A stretch of 23,634 nucleotides of DNA from RGIG7378 sp964500525 (GTDB taxonomy: Bacteria > Bacillota > Clostridia > RGIG7378), in assembly GCA_964500525.1 (NCBI GenBank), contig CAZCOE010000100.1, positions 1 to 23,634 on the forward strand, given 5' to 3'. Within the stretch, counting starts at the first letter, position 1; every line of letters starts with the position of its first letter. The notes beneath the pieces were generated by a model. That model was given only the letters and a program-made list of their open reading frames with translations. It made no database searches and was not told the origin of the DNA. Below, one piece after another: positions 6,751 through 16,100 of the stretch. A program made the translations under genes and the position numbers.

Positions 6751-6960
6751 TTATGCCTCGTCACAGTCCCTGAAGAGCAGACTGATTGTATAGAGACCAA
6801 ACAATCCGACGATGGTATATATAATCCTGGCAGCGATGGTTGTTGAATCGCCGCAGATAGCTGCTACAAAATCGTACTTGAACAGACCAACAAGCAGCCA
6901 GTTAATTGCACCTATGATTACTATAATCAAGGCAACTCTGTCAAACCAATTTCTCCTCAT
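6751..6960 (-). CDS. DUF378 small membrane protein
   Basis: The 69-residue protein has two membrane segments (about 8-28 and 45-63). It carries the DUF378 signature GAINWLLVG in the first one. The function of the family, which includes Bacillus YuzA, is unknown. ATG 6960 is preceded by AAAGGAT. A terminator follows, and the carboxypeptidase gene lies upstream with a gap of 79 bases; no convincing separate promoter was found. Confidence 0.9.
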   Translation of the reverse strand: MRRNWFDRVALIIVIIGAINWLLVGLFKYDFVAAICGDSTTIAARIIYTIVGLFGLYTISLLFRDCDEA

Positions 6961-7039
6961 ATTGATCCTTTCTCTTGGGATATTTTAGATTAGTCTACCC
7001 AAAACAGTGGATGATACACATGGAGAAATATACAGGAAA

Positions 7040-8440
7040 TCACAGTTTTTTTCTGATCTTTGCGGCGTTTTTGTTTATAAACAGTACGACGGTTACAAAA
7101 AAGGCCATGCCCACTGCTGAAATAATTACGATGCCGACCCAATTGCTCTCAGTGTTGGGGCTATCCGCAGTAATCGAAGTGGGAGAGGCGTCAACCTGCT
7201 GTGAGCTGCCTTCACCACCACCGGATGGAACAGCAGTGGGTGCAGGAGTAGCCACAGGAGCATCGGTTCCGGCAATCAGTGAAACGGTGCCTATAGGAGT
7301 ATCGGAATTGTTGTAGTAGAACTGGACCTGTCCAATATGATCCCCGGCGGACACAGGCGCAGTGACCGTCTCCGGAATCACGTACTTGGCAGTAACCAGC
7401 TCGCTGTTGAACTTAGATGCCAGGATGGAAACATCTGCCTCCTTCTCGTAGACAAGTGCCAGCTGATCCACAGATGAGCCCTGTACATCTACTGTTCCAT
7501 AGTATTCACCGGAGGAGCACAATGTATAAGTGCAGGCGTTTTTGTGGATGAAGTTTAACAGCTTATAGGAATAGTTGGCAGCTACCTTGGAGGAATAGGA
7601 GCGCAGGACAACCGTAATTATCTCCCGGCCCTCTGTGCTGGTGGATGTTGTAATGAGACAGCAGCCTGCAGGGTCGGTGTAGCCGGTCTTGAGGCCGGTT
7701 ATTTTGTAGGAATAGGATGCGCCGTCCCGGGTATATGTGGTGTCGTAGTAGTTGCCATAATGTGCCTGGTTTACCAGGCGGTTGGTTGAGTTGTAGTAGA
7801 CAGGATCACCTCCGTCTCCATAGTCTATGGAAACTCCGCTCTTGGAGGCAATTTCCGCAATGGTGGGATACTCAAGGGAAGCCCTGGCAATCTTAGCCAA
7901 GTCCAGAATAGTCGTGTAGTGGTTGGCGTCATGCATGCCGCAGGGATTGACAAAGTGAGTTCCCGTAAGGCCCAGACTGTCAGCCTTGGCATTCATCATG
8001 TCGATAAAGTCGCTGATGGTGCCTCCGATATTCTCTGCGATGGCGTAGGCTGTCTCGTTGGCAGAGAAGACCATCATCAGGTTCAGCAGCTGACCATAGT
8101 CCAGCTGCATGCCGGCCTTGAGACGCCCGGTGTTCTGTCCGTCAGGGCCTATGCCATTAATGGCAGCCTGAGATATGGTGAATTGCCTGTCAAAATCTGT
8201 GGAATGTTCCAGAGCAACTATTGCAGTCATGACCTTGGTAAGGGAAGCAGGATAGACCTTGTCATTGTCGTTGCCGGAAGAGCAGATAATATGTCCGGTT
8301 TCAGCATCCATAACGAGATATATCATTTGAGATTCAGGTACGGCAGGTATGCTGTCTGCAAGTCCGGAGACAGGGGCCCCAATAACAAGTAATGCAATAA
8401 TTAATGACAAAAAAAATGATACTATGCGCCTATTCTTCAT
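7040..8440 (-). CDS. D-alanyl-D-alanine carboxypeptidase (DacF/PBP5 type)
   Basis: The 466-residue penicillin-binding protein trims the terminal D-alanine from peptidoglycan stem pentapeptides outside the membrane. All three active-site motifs are present: SLTK (S66-K69), SAN (S126-N128) and KTG (K251-G253). A signal peptide covers residues 1-28. After the peptidase and a small beta domain there is a Pro/Ser/Thr/Gly-rich linker and a C-terminal membrane segment (NWVGIVIISAVGMAFFV) ending in basic residues. The usual anchor is an amphipathic helix, so a true transmembrane anchor is a variation. The start at ATG 8440 is chosen because AGAGG lies 5 bases upstream and the predicted transcript starts near 8462, excluding the TTG at 8467. 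Confidence 0.93.
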   Translation of the reverse strand: MKNRRIVSFFLSLIIALLVIGAPVSGLADSIPAVPESQMIYLVMDAETGHIICSSGNDNDKVYPASLTKVMTAIVALEHSTDFDRQFTISQAAINGIGPDGQNTGRLKAGMQLDYGQLLNLMMVFSANETAYAIAENIGGTISDFIDMMNAKADSLGLTGTHFVNPCGMHDANHYTTILDLAKIARASLEYPTIAEIASKSGVSIDYGDGGDPVYYNSTNRLVNQAHYGNYYDTTYTRDGASYSYKITGLKTGYTDPAGCCLITTSTSTEGREIITVVLRSYSSKVAANYSYKLLNFIHKNACTYTLCSSGEYYGTVDVQGSSVDQLALVYEKEADVSILASKFNSELVTAKYVIPETVTAPVSAGDHIGQVQFYYNNSDTPIGTVSLIAGTDAPVATPAPTAVPSGGGEGSSQQVDASPTSITADSPNTESNWVGIVIISAVGMAFFVTVVLFINKNAAKIRKKL

Positions 8441-8468
8441 ATAAACCTCTATTTTTGCTGTCATCAAG

Positions 8469-8497
8469 ATAATAAATCATGTGTTATGGATAGTCAA
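8469..8497 (-). promoter_or_regulatory. promoter of the carboxypeptidase gene
   Basis: Minus-strand TTGACT (8492-8497), a 17-base spacer and TATTAT (8469-8474). It sits in the 64-base gap after the ComEA-like gene, giving the carboxypeptidase its own transcript. Confidence 0.7.
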
Positions 8498-8504
8498 TTA
8501 CGTG

Positions 8505-9131
8505 TTATTCTATGCAAATAAATTCGGAAATAGAGTCAAACTTTGCCTGACCTATGCCATTTACGTTCATAATGTCCTCTATGGTGGTAAATGGCTGCTT
8601 TTCCCGATACTTAATTATGGCAGCAGCTGTTGCAGGCCCTATGCCGGGCAGTGTACACAGCATTTCCTCGCTGGCGGTATTGATATTGACTTTCTCCACA
8701 TCATCTGTGGTATCGCCGGGATATAGAACACTGCCTGACACAATGCCACTGTCAGCTGCGCCTCCCGGGCTTACATTTATCATGCAATTCTCAGTCAATG
8801 TGTATACCAGGTTCACGGAGCTGATGTCTGCATCGGGCAAGAAGCCTCCGCAGGCCCGGATTACATATTCAACCATTGAGCCGTATGGCACCTGGTATAC
8901 ACCGGGAGTAACCACCTGGCCCACAATGTAGACATATATATCATTCTCGGGCTGTTCCGCTGATGGGGTGGGCAGGGGAGAGATTGTGGCACTCACCAAG
9001 GGATCCGGGAGCTGCGGCCTGGCTGATGGAATAATCAGCGAGCATATAATCAGAATCCCCAGAATCAGAGCACCGTAAACTACTCCATATGCCTTGTCGC
9101 TGAGCCTGCGGTTAAAAATATCCATGTGCAT
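8505..9131 (-). CDS. comEA: ComEA-like DNA-binding protein (SLBB plus helix-hairpin-helix)
   Basis: The 208-residue protein has one N-terminal membrane segment (about 14-34), a proline-rich linker, an SLBB domain (about 64-122, with YIVGQVVTPGVY) and a ComEA helix-hairpin-helix domain (148-208, VNINTA, LPGIGPATA and VNGIGQAK). ComEA captures extracellular double-stranded DNA for the ComEC channel during natural transformation. No comEC, comEB or pilus gene lies in this window, so a competence role is inferred from the domain set only. The start is ATG 9131, with GGGAGG (9139-9144) 7 bases upstream; ATG 9146 overlaps that site. It diverges from cdaA. Confidence 0.88.
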   Translation of the reverse strand: MHMDIFNRRLSDKAYGVVYGALILGILIICSLIIPSARPQLPDPLVSATISPLPTPSAEQPENDIYVYIVGQVVTPGVYQVPYGSMVEYVIRACGGFLPDADISSVNLVYTLTENCMINVSPGGAADSGIVSGSVLYPGDTTDDVEKVNINTASEEMLCTLPGIGPATAAAIIKYREKQPFTTIEDIMNVNGIGQAKFDSISEFICIE

Positions 9132-9159
9132 TTTACCACCTCCCATGTGAAGTGAGGTA

Positions 9160-9188
9160 AACCTAACTCATATGGGGTTATTTGTCAA
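9160..9188 (-). promoter_or_regulatory. possible promoter of the comEA-like gene
   Basis: Minus-strand perfect TTGACA (9183-9188), a 17-base spacer and a poor TAGGTT (9160-9165). The weak -10 box suggests low or regulated expression. One arm of an inverted repeat lies in the spacer. Confidence 0.45.
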
Positions 9189-9217
9189 AAAGCATAAAAA
9201 AACCTGTCTAACCCCAT
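9172..9217. repeat. 9-bp inverted repeat between comEA and cdaA
   Basis: ATGGGGTTA (9172-9180) and TAACCCCAT (9209-9217) are perfect inverted copies separated by 28 bases. The arms flank the -35 box of the comEA-like gene and lie 34 bases upstream of the cdaA -35 box. A dimeric regulator site is possible. No T tract follows directly, so a terminator is unlikely. Confidence 0.6.
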
Positions 9218-9250
9218 TGAAATCTGTACTTTCTAATCGGTTGGTTTGTA

Positions 9251-9279
9251 TTTACTTTCCACGATTCCACCTCTATAAT
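9251..9279 (+). promoter_or_regulatory. promoter of the cdaA operon
   Basis: TTTACT (9251-9256, four of six), a 17-base spacer and a perfect TATAAT (9274-9279). The start would be near 9286, so the leader is about 25 bases, too short for a riboswitch. Confidence 0.65.
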
Positions 9280-9309
9280 AAATCTGTATGACTATGTGAG
9301 GGGGAACAT

Positions 9310-10203
9310 ATGCCTGAGATAATTGATGTTGTCAGCATGCCGGTTTTTTTAAGGTATATATTCTCTTACTTTGCCAATTTCAATTTCTGGGATTTTATCC
9401 GGGTTATGGTGGATCTTGGCATAGTCACCTTTGTCTTCTATGAGCTGATTAAGATATGCAAGGACACCAGAGCCTGGCAGCTCATCAAGGGTATTATCTT
9501 CATGCTCTTGTTTTCCTACGTGTGCGACCTGCTTTCACTGAACACAATTGCATATATTCTCAATTACATCATTGGATTCCTGGGCATAGCCCTGGTTATC
9601 ATATTCTCTCCTGAGATCCGTAAAATGCTGGAACAGCTGGGCCGCAGTAAATTGGGCCTGTCCCTGCTGCTCAACCCGGATCAGAAGTCCGACATTCGCA
9701 TTGTCACCAAGCTGATGATAGATAATGTGGTGGCTGCCGCCCAGAATATGTCTCTCTCCAGGACAGGCGCTCTCATGGTCATTGAGCGGGCCACCAAGGT
9801 GGGAGAATACATCAACACCGGCACCAGGATTGACTCCGAGGTCTCAGCCTCACTATTGATCAATATTTTCGTTCCCAATACCCCCCTTCACGATGGCGCT
9901 GTCATTATCCGCAACAACAGAATTGTTGCCGCCGCCTGCGTTCTGCCCCTTACAGACAGGCAGAATATCGACTCGGATCTTGGCACCAGGCATAGGGCAG
10001 CCATTGGCATTACAGACGTATCCGATGCAGTGGTGGTTGTGGTTTCCGAGGAGACAGGTCAGATTTCACTTTGCGAAAATGGCAAGATTACCCGCAACCT
10101 TACCAGAGAGGCCTTGAGAGAGAGCCTGGATAATGTGCTTATTCCCTCTGAGACCAAGTCTCCGGCTCGTATAATTTTCCCGAGAAAGGACCGCAAAAAA
10201 TGA
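9310..10203 (+). CDS. cdaA: diadenylate cyclase CdaA
   Basis: The 297-residue membrane enzyme condenses two ATP into cyclic di-AMP, a messenger for potassium, osmotic and cell-wall control. Three N-terminal membrane segments (to about residue 100) precede a DisA_N/DAC domain. The catalytic DGA (195-197, in PLHDGAVI) and the ATP-binding GTRHR (225-229) are intact. ATG 9310 has GAGGGG at the right distance. It overlaps cdaR by 4 bases (ATGA), the standard arrangement in Firmicutes. The C-terminal tail is basic. Confidence 0.97.
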   Translation: MPEIIDVVSMPVFLRYIFSYFANFNFWDFIRVMVDLGIVTFVFYELIKICKDTRAWQLIKGIIFMLLFSYVCDLLSLNTIAYILNYIIGFLGIALVIIFSPEIRKMLEQLGRSKLGLSLLLNPDQKSDIRIVTKLMIDNVVAAAQNMSLSRTGALMVIERATKVGEYINTGTRIDSEVSASLLINIFVPNTPLHDGAVIIRNNRIVAAACVLPLTDRQNIDSDLGTRHRAAIGITDVSDAVVVVVSEETGQISLCENGKITRNLTREALRESLDNVLIPSETKSPARIIFPRKDRKK

Positions 10204-11474
10204 AAAAACTAGCAGGATTCCTTTCATTGGAAAACAGAACATTGGTTATTATTCTCTCTGTATTGGCAGCAGTATCCATTTGCTTCCTGGCAGATCCTAT
10301 TGTGGAGGCCACATTTACTGTGGACCTGCAATATGTCAATGAGGAGTCCCTTTCCGACATGAAGCTGGCTCTTACGGAAACATCTTCCTATACCAGAGCT
10401 GTCTCTGTCACTATTGTAGGCCGCCGCTCCAGGTTAGAGAGCATTACACCTGCAGATTTCTCTGCCGTTGCTGACTTTTCAAACACCAAATCCGATGGTG
10501 CCATTACTGTTAACAAACCGGAGGTTACATCTTCCGGTCACATCTATGTGATGTCCTATACCCCTGAGGTTGTATACCGCAATGTTGTCTCTACAGACAA
10601 CCCTGCCGAGAAGACATACAATATCGTCACCCACATTCAGTCCAATATTATCGATGAATATGAATTGATTCACTATTCTATGTCTGACAACACCATTTCC
10701 ACCCAGGCTATCCATGCCGAGCTGGAGAAGAGGGGCGGCCTTACCACAGAGCAGACCAATACTTTGATTAACGCTATTTCCAAGGTGGAGGCCAACATCC
10801 AGGTTACAGACCGCATCGAACCCTACACGGATTCTGTTGCTCTTACATTCCTGGACAAGGATGGCAATGAGATTACTGAGTTGTCAGATGTGTGTTACAA
10901 GAATGTGGACGTGATAATCGGCAAGAGACTATCTGTAGAGCTCCAGTTTTCAGGTCATCTGGAGGAGGGATACTATATCGAATCTGCCACAGCATCTCCC
11001 TTGGCAGTGTCTCTATACTCTCTGACCAACCCGGGATACCTGGCCACATTGGATTCGGTTGTGGTTACAGAGGTAGTACAGCTGGAGGGCAAGAACAGCA
11101 CATTCACCACAGAGGTTTCTCTTATCCTGCCCGACGAGGTCAGCGTATTTGGAAATGACAGCAAGACTGTCAATGCGATTATCAAAATAGGGAAGTACGA
11201 ATCTATGAACATAGGTCTGGACACAGGTTCCGACAATATTTCCTTTGACAATGCCAACTCCGACTATAAATACAGCATTACTGACAAAGCATCATTGGTT
11301 CTCTATGGATCTGAAAATAACCTGTCCAATGTCTCCCATTCCAAGCTGCGATTCCATGTGGATGTGAGCGGACTGGCTCCGGGGAACCATGAATGCCCGG
11401 TAACAGTAACCGGTTTGCCTGAGGGAGTTATCCTGGCAGGTAATCCCACAATAAACGTTACTGTTGGGAGGTAA
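10200..11474 (+). CDS. cdaR: CdaR, YbbR-domain regulator of CdaA
   Basis: The 424-residue protein has an N-terminal membrane anchor (about 13-31) and an extracellular region of repeated YbbR-like beta domains, probably three or four; recurring hydrophobic blocks followed by VTVxG-type ends are visible. CdaR binds the membrane part of CdaA and adjusts its activity. ATG 10200 overlaps the cdaA stop, and AAAGGA lies 9 bases upstream. In most Firmicutes glmM follows; here a small membrane protein gene does. Confidence 0.92.
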   Translation: MKKLAGFLSLENRTLVIILSVLAAVSICFLADPIVEATFTVDLQYVNEESLSDMKLALTETSSYTRAVSVTIVGRRSRLESITPADFSAVADFSNTKSDGAITVNKPEVTSSGHIYVMSYTPEVVYRNVVSTDNPAEKTYNIVTHIQSNIIDEYELIHYSMSDNTISTQAIHAELEKRGGLTTEQTNTLINAISKVEANIQVTDRIEPYTDSVALTFLDKDGNEITELSDVCYKNVDVIIGKRLSVELQFSGHLEEGYYIESATASPLAVSLYSLTNPGYLATLDSVVVTEVVQLEGKNSTFTTEVSLILPDEVSVFGNDSKTVNAIIKIGKYESMNIGLDTGSDNISFDNANSDYKYSITDKASLVLYGSENNLSNVSHSKLRFHVDVSGLAPGNHECPVTVTGLPEGVILAGNPTINVTVGR

Positions 11475-11475
11475 T

Positions 11476-11751
11476 ATGGTTTCTCTGATTCTTAAGGCAC
11501 TGTTTTGCTTCCTGTTTGGAGCAGTTATCAGGGTTATTTTGAGGAGTAAATGGTATGGCCCCGGCATGGTGGTTGTTATTACGGTAATAGCCGCTGCCAT
11601 TTCCGGCACCACTATCCTATGGATTCAGGCTGCAGCTTGCTCAGCCACATCCATTGTGGGTTCCTTATTAGGTGTACGTTTAGCCAAATTATTTAAGGTG
11701 AATCTGTCATCCACGGATGATACAGACACAGAGGATGATTCGGCAAAATAA
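11476..11751 (+). CDS. small membrane protein of unknown function in the cdaA operon
   Basis: The 91-residue protein has probably two or three membrane segments (about 3-20, 31-50 and 53-70) and an acidic, Asp/Thr-rich tail. I do not recognise the family. ATG 11476 begins 1 base after the cdaR stop codon, and its ribosome site GGGAGG (11466-11471) lies within the end of cdaR, so translation is likely coupled. It is followed by the PRPP synthetase gene after 22 bases. Position suggests a link to c-di-AMP or envelope sensing, but that is inference. Confidence 0.75.
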   Translation: MVSLILKALFCFLFGAVIRVILRSKWYGPGMVVVITVIAAAISGTTILWIQAAACSATSIVGSLLGVRLAKLFKVNLSSTDDTDTEDDSAK

Positions 11752-11773
11752 TAATTTATATAGGAGAAAAAAT

Positions 11774-13015
11774 ATGTCGGAAGAGATTATTTCCCAGACC
11801 ATCAATCGCGACAGAAGAAATGTTATGGACGTGCCGATTCCCATTGGCCCCATCGGCATTATTCCCCTGGTAGGCAGTGAGGAAATGGCGGAGATGATTG
11901 ACAAGTGGCTGGTTCAGAGGAGACTTGAAGAGGCTGAGAAGCATGTCCTGCCTGTGGAGCTTAACGGTTATCTGATGGATAGCTATATTATCAAGCCTAA
12001 GTGCATCCGTTTCCAAAACGGAGAGGCTAAGGTTGTATTGGATCACACAGTTCGCGGATACGACGTGTTCATCCTGGCAGATGTATGCAACTACAGTATC
12101 AAGTATAAGATTTTCAACACTGAGAACAGCATGAGTCCCGACGATCACTTCCAGAATATCAAGAGGGTTATTTCTGCAATCGCCGGCAAGGCCAAGCGCA
12201 TCAACGTAATCATGCCCTTCCTGTACAGCTCCAGACAGCACAGGAGAACAGGCCGTGAGTCCATGGACTGCGCATTGGCACTTCAGGAGCTGAAGAACCT
12301 GGGAGTGGATGAGATCCTTACCTTTGATGCCCACGATCCCAGAGTTCAGAACGCCATACCTCTTACAGGATTTGAGAACCTGCAGCCCCAATATCAGTTC
12401 ATCAAGGCTTTGGTTCAGAATGCCGACAACCTGGTTATCGACAAGAGCAGGATGATGGTTGTCAGCCCGGACGAGGGCGCCATGTCCCGCAATTTGTACT
12501 ATGCACAGATCTTTGGCCTGAACCTGGGCATGTATTACAAGCGCAGAGACTTGTCCAAGGTGGTGGATGGCAAGAACCAGATAGTCAGCCACGATTTCCT
12601 GTCGGATCAGAGCGTGGATGGCATGGATATCCTGATCGTAGACGATATGATTGCTTCCGGCCAGTCCGCATTGGATATAGCCAAGGACCTTAAGAAGAGG
12701 GGATGCAGAGACGTGTATATTTTCGCAACCTTTGGACTTTTCACCAAGGGTACAGCTCCCTTTGATGAGGCCTACAAGAATGGCTATATCAAGCATGTGT
12801 ATTGCACAAACCTTACATACAGGACTCCCGAGGTTCTCAAGAGCCCCTGGTACAGAGATGTGGACCTGTCCAAGTTTACGGCGTACCTGATCGACACCCT
12901 GAATATTGACAAGTCAATCAGCGAGCTCATGTCACCTACAGACAAGATCAACGCATATATCCGCCGCAAGAAGTTGATTCCTGAGGATCCTCAGATGTCA
13001 CTCTCATTAAATTAA
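11774..13015 (+). CDS. prs: divergent ribose-phosphate pyrophosphokinase
   Basis: The 413-residue protein resembles PRPP synthetase, which makes PRPP from ribose 5-phosphate and ATP for nucleotide, His, Trp and NAD synthesis. Recognisable parts are SSRQHRRTGRES (in place of the ATP-binding YARQDRK segment), TFDAHDPRVQ (canonical DLHAxQIQ) and ILIVDDMIASGQSA. In the last, the PRPP loop reads DDMIASGQS (290-298) where the usual form is DDMIDTGGT, so one acidic residue and the glycine pair are changed. It is about 100 residues longer than typical Prs, with a PIGPIG-rich N-terminal addition. The start is ATG 11774 with AGGAGA 6 bases upstream. It may be a clostridial clade with a full role or a specialised homologue; I see no second prs in the window. 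Confidence 0.82.
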   Translation: MSEEIISQTINRDRRNVMDVPIPIGPIGIIPLVGSEEMAEMIDKWLVQRRLEEAEKHVLPVELNGYLMDSYIIKPKCIRFQNGEAKVVLDHTVRGYDVFILADVCNYSIKYKIFNTENSMSPDDHFQNIKRVISAIAGKAKRINVIMPFLYSSRQHRRTGRESMDCALALQELKNLGVDEILTFDAHDPRVQNAIPLTGFENLQPQYQFIKALVQNADNLVIDKSRMMVVSPDEGAMSRNLYYAQIFGLNLGMYYKRRDLSKVVDGKNQIVSHDFLSDQSVDGMDILIVDDMIASGQSALDIAKDLKKRGCRDVYIFATFGLFTKGTAPFDEAYKNGYIKHVYCTNLTYRTPEVLKSPWYRDVDLSKFTAYLIDTLNIDKSISELMSPTDKINAYIRRKKLIPEDPQMSLSLN

Positions 13016-13033
13016 TCCAATAGATTTTATCCG

Positions 13034-13059
13034 GAGCCGAGTATATCGGCTCTTTTTTT
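13034..13059 (+). terminator. intrinsic terminator of the cdaA-prs operon
   Basis: GAGCCGA (13034-13040) pairs with TCGGCTC (13046-13052) around a 5-base loop and is followed by seven T. It closes the operon 18 bases after the prs stop codon. Confidence 0.92.
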
Positions 13060-13130
13060 ATGGGCCGCGAATCTGAATAAATAACAGGAAATATGGAAAA
13101 ATTTCAACTAAATAACGATACGGCGTAAAA

Positions 13131-16100
13131 ATGGGAAAATCTGCAAACAGACTGAATATCAAGGCGATCAGACAGGTGGCGATGGGAAGCAGAATGGACT
13201 ACTCTCAGAGCAACTACGATGCATATATATGGATCTCGGATAACATCGAATTCCTGCTGAATATATATAGATGCATCCGGCATATCAAAGACAGAATTCC
13301 CCCATCTATTGTTCAAATCTGCAATACGTATCTGGAAGACAACGAGTATTGCTGCAAACTATCTGAATTCAGAGGGTGGCTGTACGATTGCTCTTCGAAA
13401 ATCAGGGAGTGCCACATTCCATATATCAAAAATGGACTGCTGCTGTGCCTGCTTACCAGGCTGTCCCGGGAAGCCGAGAGGATGGTGACAGGCGAGGATG
13501 CAGAAGTCCGGATGGTGGCAAATTGCATCCAATCCGCCAAGGACGCAGACTACGCAGAGGAGGCAGAATTAGGTGAATCCGCAAGCAGGATAGAGCACCT
13601 GTTTGTCAGCAGATTTGGATCTGTCTACTCAATGCAGTCTCCGGAAACCAGACAATATATCAGGAGAAAAATATATAAAAAGGCTGCCGGCCTGGGCATG
13701 GATGAATACGAATATGCAGAGAAATACTTGTCTCAATGTGATGATGAGCTGCCGGGCAGAGAGTTTTTCGGCAGAGGTTTGTCATGCAAATGGATTTATC
13801 CGGCTCTGTTTGTGGCAGCTGCAATTATTGCAGGGACCTGTATAACTATCGGCATGTTCAGATATGCCTGGTTTGCAGGCCTTGCAGCAATACCTCTTAT
13901 ACCGCTGTTCATATCCCTATCCATGGAATTGCTGGACAGAGTCCTCACATTGTCTGCAGGTCAATATCACTATGCCAGATTGGACTATTGCCGTGGGATT
14001 CCGGAGGAGTCAAGGACTATGGCGGTAATTCCTGCTCTGGTGTTTACTACAGGAGACATTGACAGGGTAGGCAGGCAAATAGAACTGTGCAGAGCCGCAA
14101 ATAATACGCCAAATCTGGACTTCGCCATGGTGTTGGACTGCCTCAGCACCGATTCCGGGGAGCGTGAAGAGCTGTTTTCAAAGGCCAAGGAAGTGGTGGT
14201 GGAGCTGAACAACAAATACGCCGGTGGAGGGAAGCCTGTGTTTTGCGCATTGATGCGCAGGAACCCTGTGGAGAGAAAGCGGGGAGCTCTCCTGGACTTA
14301 TGCAAGCTGCTCCGGGGTGAATCCGGCGTGGATTTCATGAGTTGGGGCTATGTGGAGCAGGAATACACCTACATCTGCGTTATTGACGAAGACGCCAATA
14401 CAGATCCGGAATCCATCAAAAGCCTGGTTGCCTGTGCAGATCACCCATTTAACAGACCGGTGCTGTCCCGGGATAAATATCCCCGGGTTGTTTCCGGCTA
14501 CGGAATTGTATCTCCCACCATATCGCCCACCCGCAGGAGCTGTACTGTATCCGGGTATGCATCTCTGATGTACGGAAGCCTGGGGTTCGCCGATTTGTAT
14601 GCATCCAATGTGGGCTCTCCGGACAGTCTCCTGTTCGGGAACGGGATATTTACCGGGAAGGGCTTAATCCATGTAGGAACATATCTGGCTTGTACTGAGG
14701 ACGCATTGCCCAATGGACGGATATTGAGTCACGATCAGCTGGAGGGAGCAATAATGAGAACAGCTGTGCTGGGGGATGTGCATTTCAGAGACAACTGCCC
14801 ATCCACAATCCTGTCGGATTTTGCACGAAAGCACAGATGGACCAGGGGAGATTGGCAATTGATGCCATGGCTGTTTCCAAGAGTACCAACCAAAGACGGA
14901 TCCAAGGCTCCGAATCCTGCCAGCCTCCAGGGCAGATACAGAATGTTCTCAAACATGATGTACGAGCTAAGAGGCACATTGCTGATTGGATTGCTGATCG
15001 GAGGCCTGTCCGCTGTGCACCATAGATGGTACCTGTTTTTAGCACTGTTTCTGGGTGTGAGCTATATAGATACCATTGCAATGGTGCTCCGTTTCAGCTG
15101 GTGGCGCAGTCTGATAACAGACACATGGAGAATTGTTTCCTCCGGTGCGGTCAGATTGCTGCCTCAGCCCCTGTGGGACCTGATGACAAGCCTGGCAGCA
15201 GACACATACAAGCTCCTGATGGCTCCCTTCAGGTCATATATCCTGTCTGATGGGATTCTTCGCAGCCTATGGAGGATGATAGTTTCCCACAAGAAATTAA
15301 TGGAGTGGAAAACATCCACAGCTTCCGCCAAGGCGGATTACAGGTCTTTGATAGTGGCCCAGGGAAGTACCTCCCTGATATGTGCCATATCTGCATTAGT
15401 ATTCCCTATGGGCGCTGCTGAGAGGACAATCCTCCTTATATTCGCGGCTCTTTTCCTGCTGGGGATTCCATTGGCTGTCATTATGGACAGGGACAGGAGC
15501 AATATTGAGACTACACACAGGGAAAGGGAGTTTCCGGAGGAACTGGCCGGGAGAATCTGGGCATATTTCGAATTCGCTGTTTCCTCCAAGACAAACTGGA
15601 TACCTCCGGATAACATACAGACAGGCCATTTTCGCCGGGTCATCTACATTACTTCACCCACCAATATAGGTATGTACCTGCTATCCACAATCAGCGCATA
15701 CTATTTGCATTTTATACAGCTGGAGGACTGTATCCGGCGAATCGAAAGGGCTGTAAACACTCTGGAGGCAATGCCAAAGTGGAGAGGCCATATCTACAAT
15801 TGGGTGGATTGTCTCACTCTGGAGGTGGCGGAACCCAAATATGTATCCACAGTAGACAGCGGAAACCTATGCTGCTGTCTGATTACAATTCAGGGATTTC
15901 TCAAAAGCGAGGGGAATGGCCCCAGGAAATACGACAGCCTCATAGGCAGAATTGACACATTGGTATCTCAAATGGATTTTGAACCACTGTACAACAGGGA
16001 CAAGTCACTGCTCTCCATTGGATATTCAATTGCAAAGCAAAAACAGGATGGCTCATGTTACGATCTGGAGGCATCAGAGGCCATGATGACCGTATATATG

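Noticed and set aside
9147..9309. A c-di-AMP (ydaO-type) or other riboswitch before cdaA.
   Set aside because: The predicted leader is about 25 bases, too short, and no conserved riboswitch core was seen.
11756..12796. A 346-codon minus-strand frame opposite prs.
   Set aside because: It is a shadow of the prs coding frame, with no ribosome site or recognisable motif, while prs has clear family motifs and a ribosome site.
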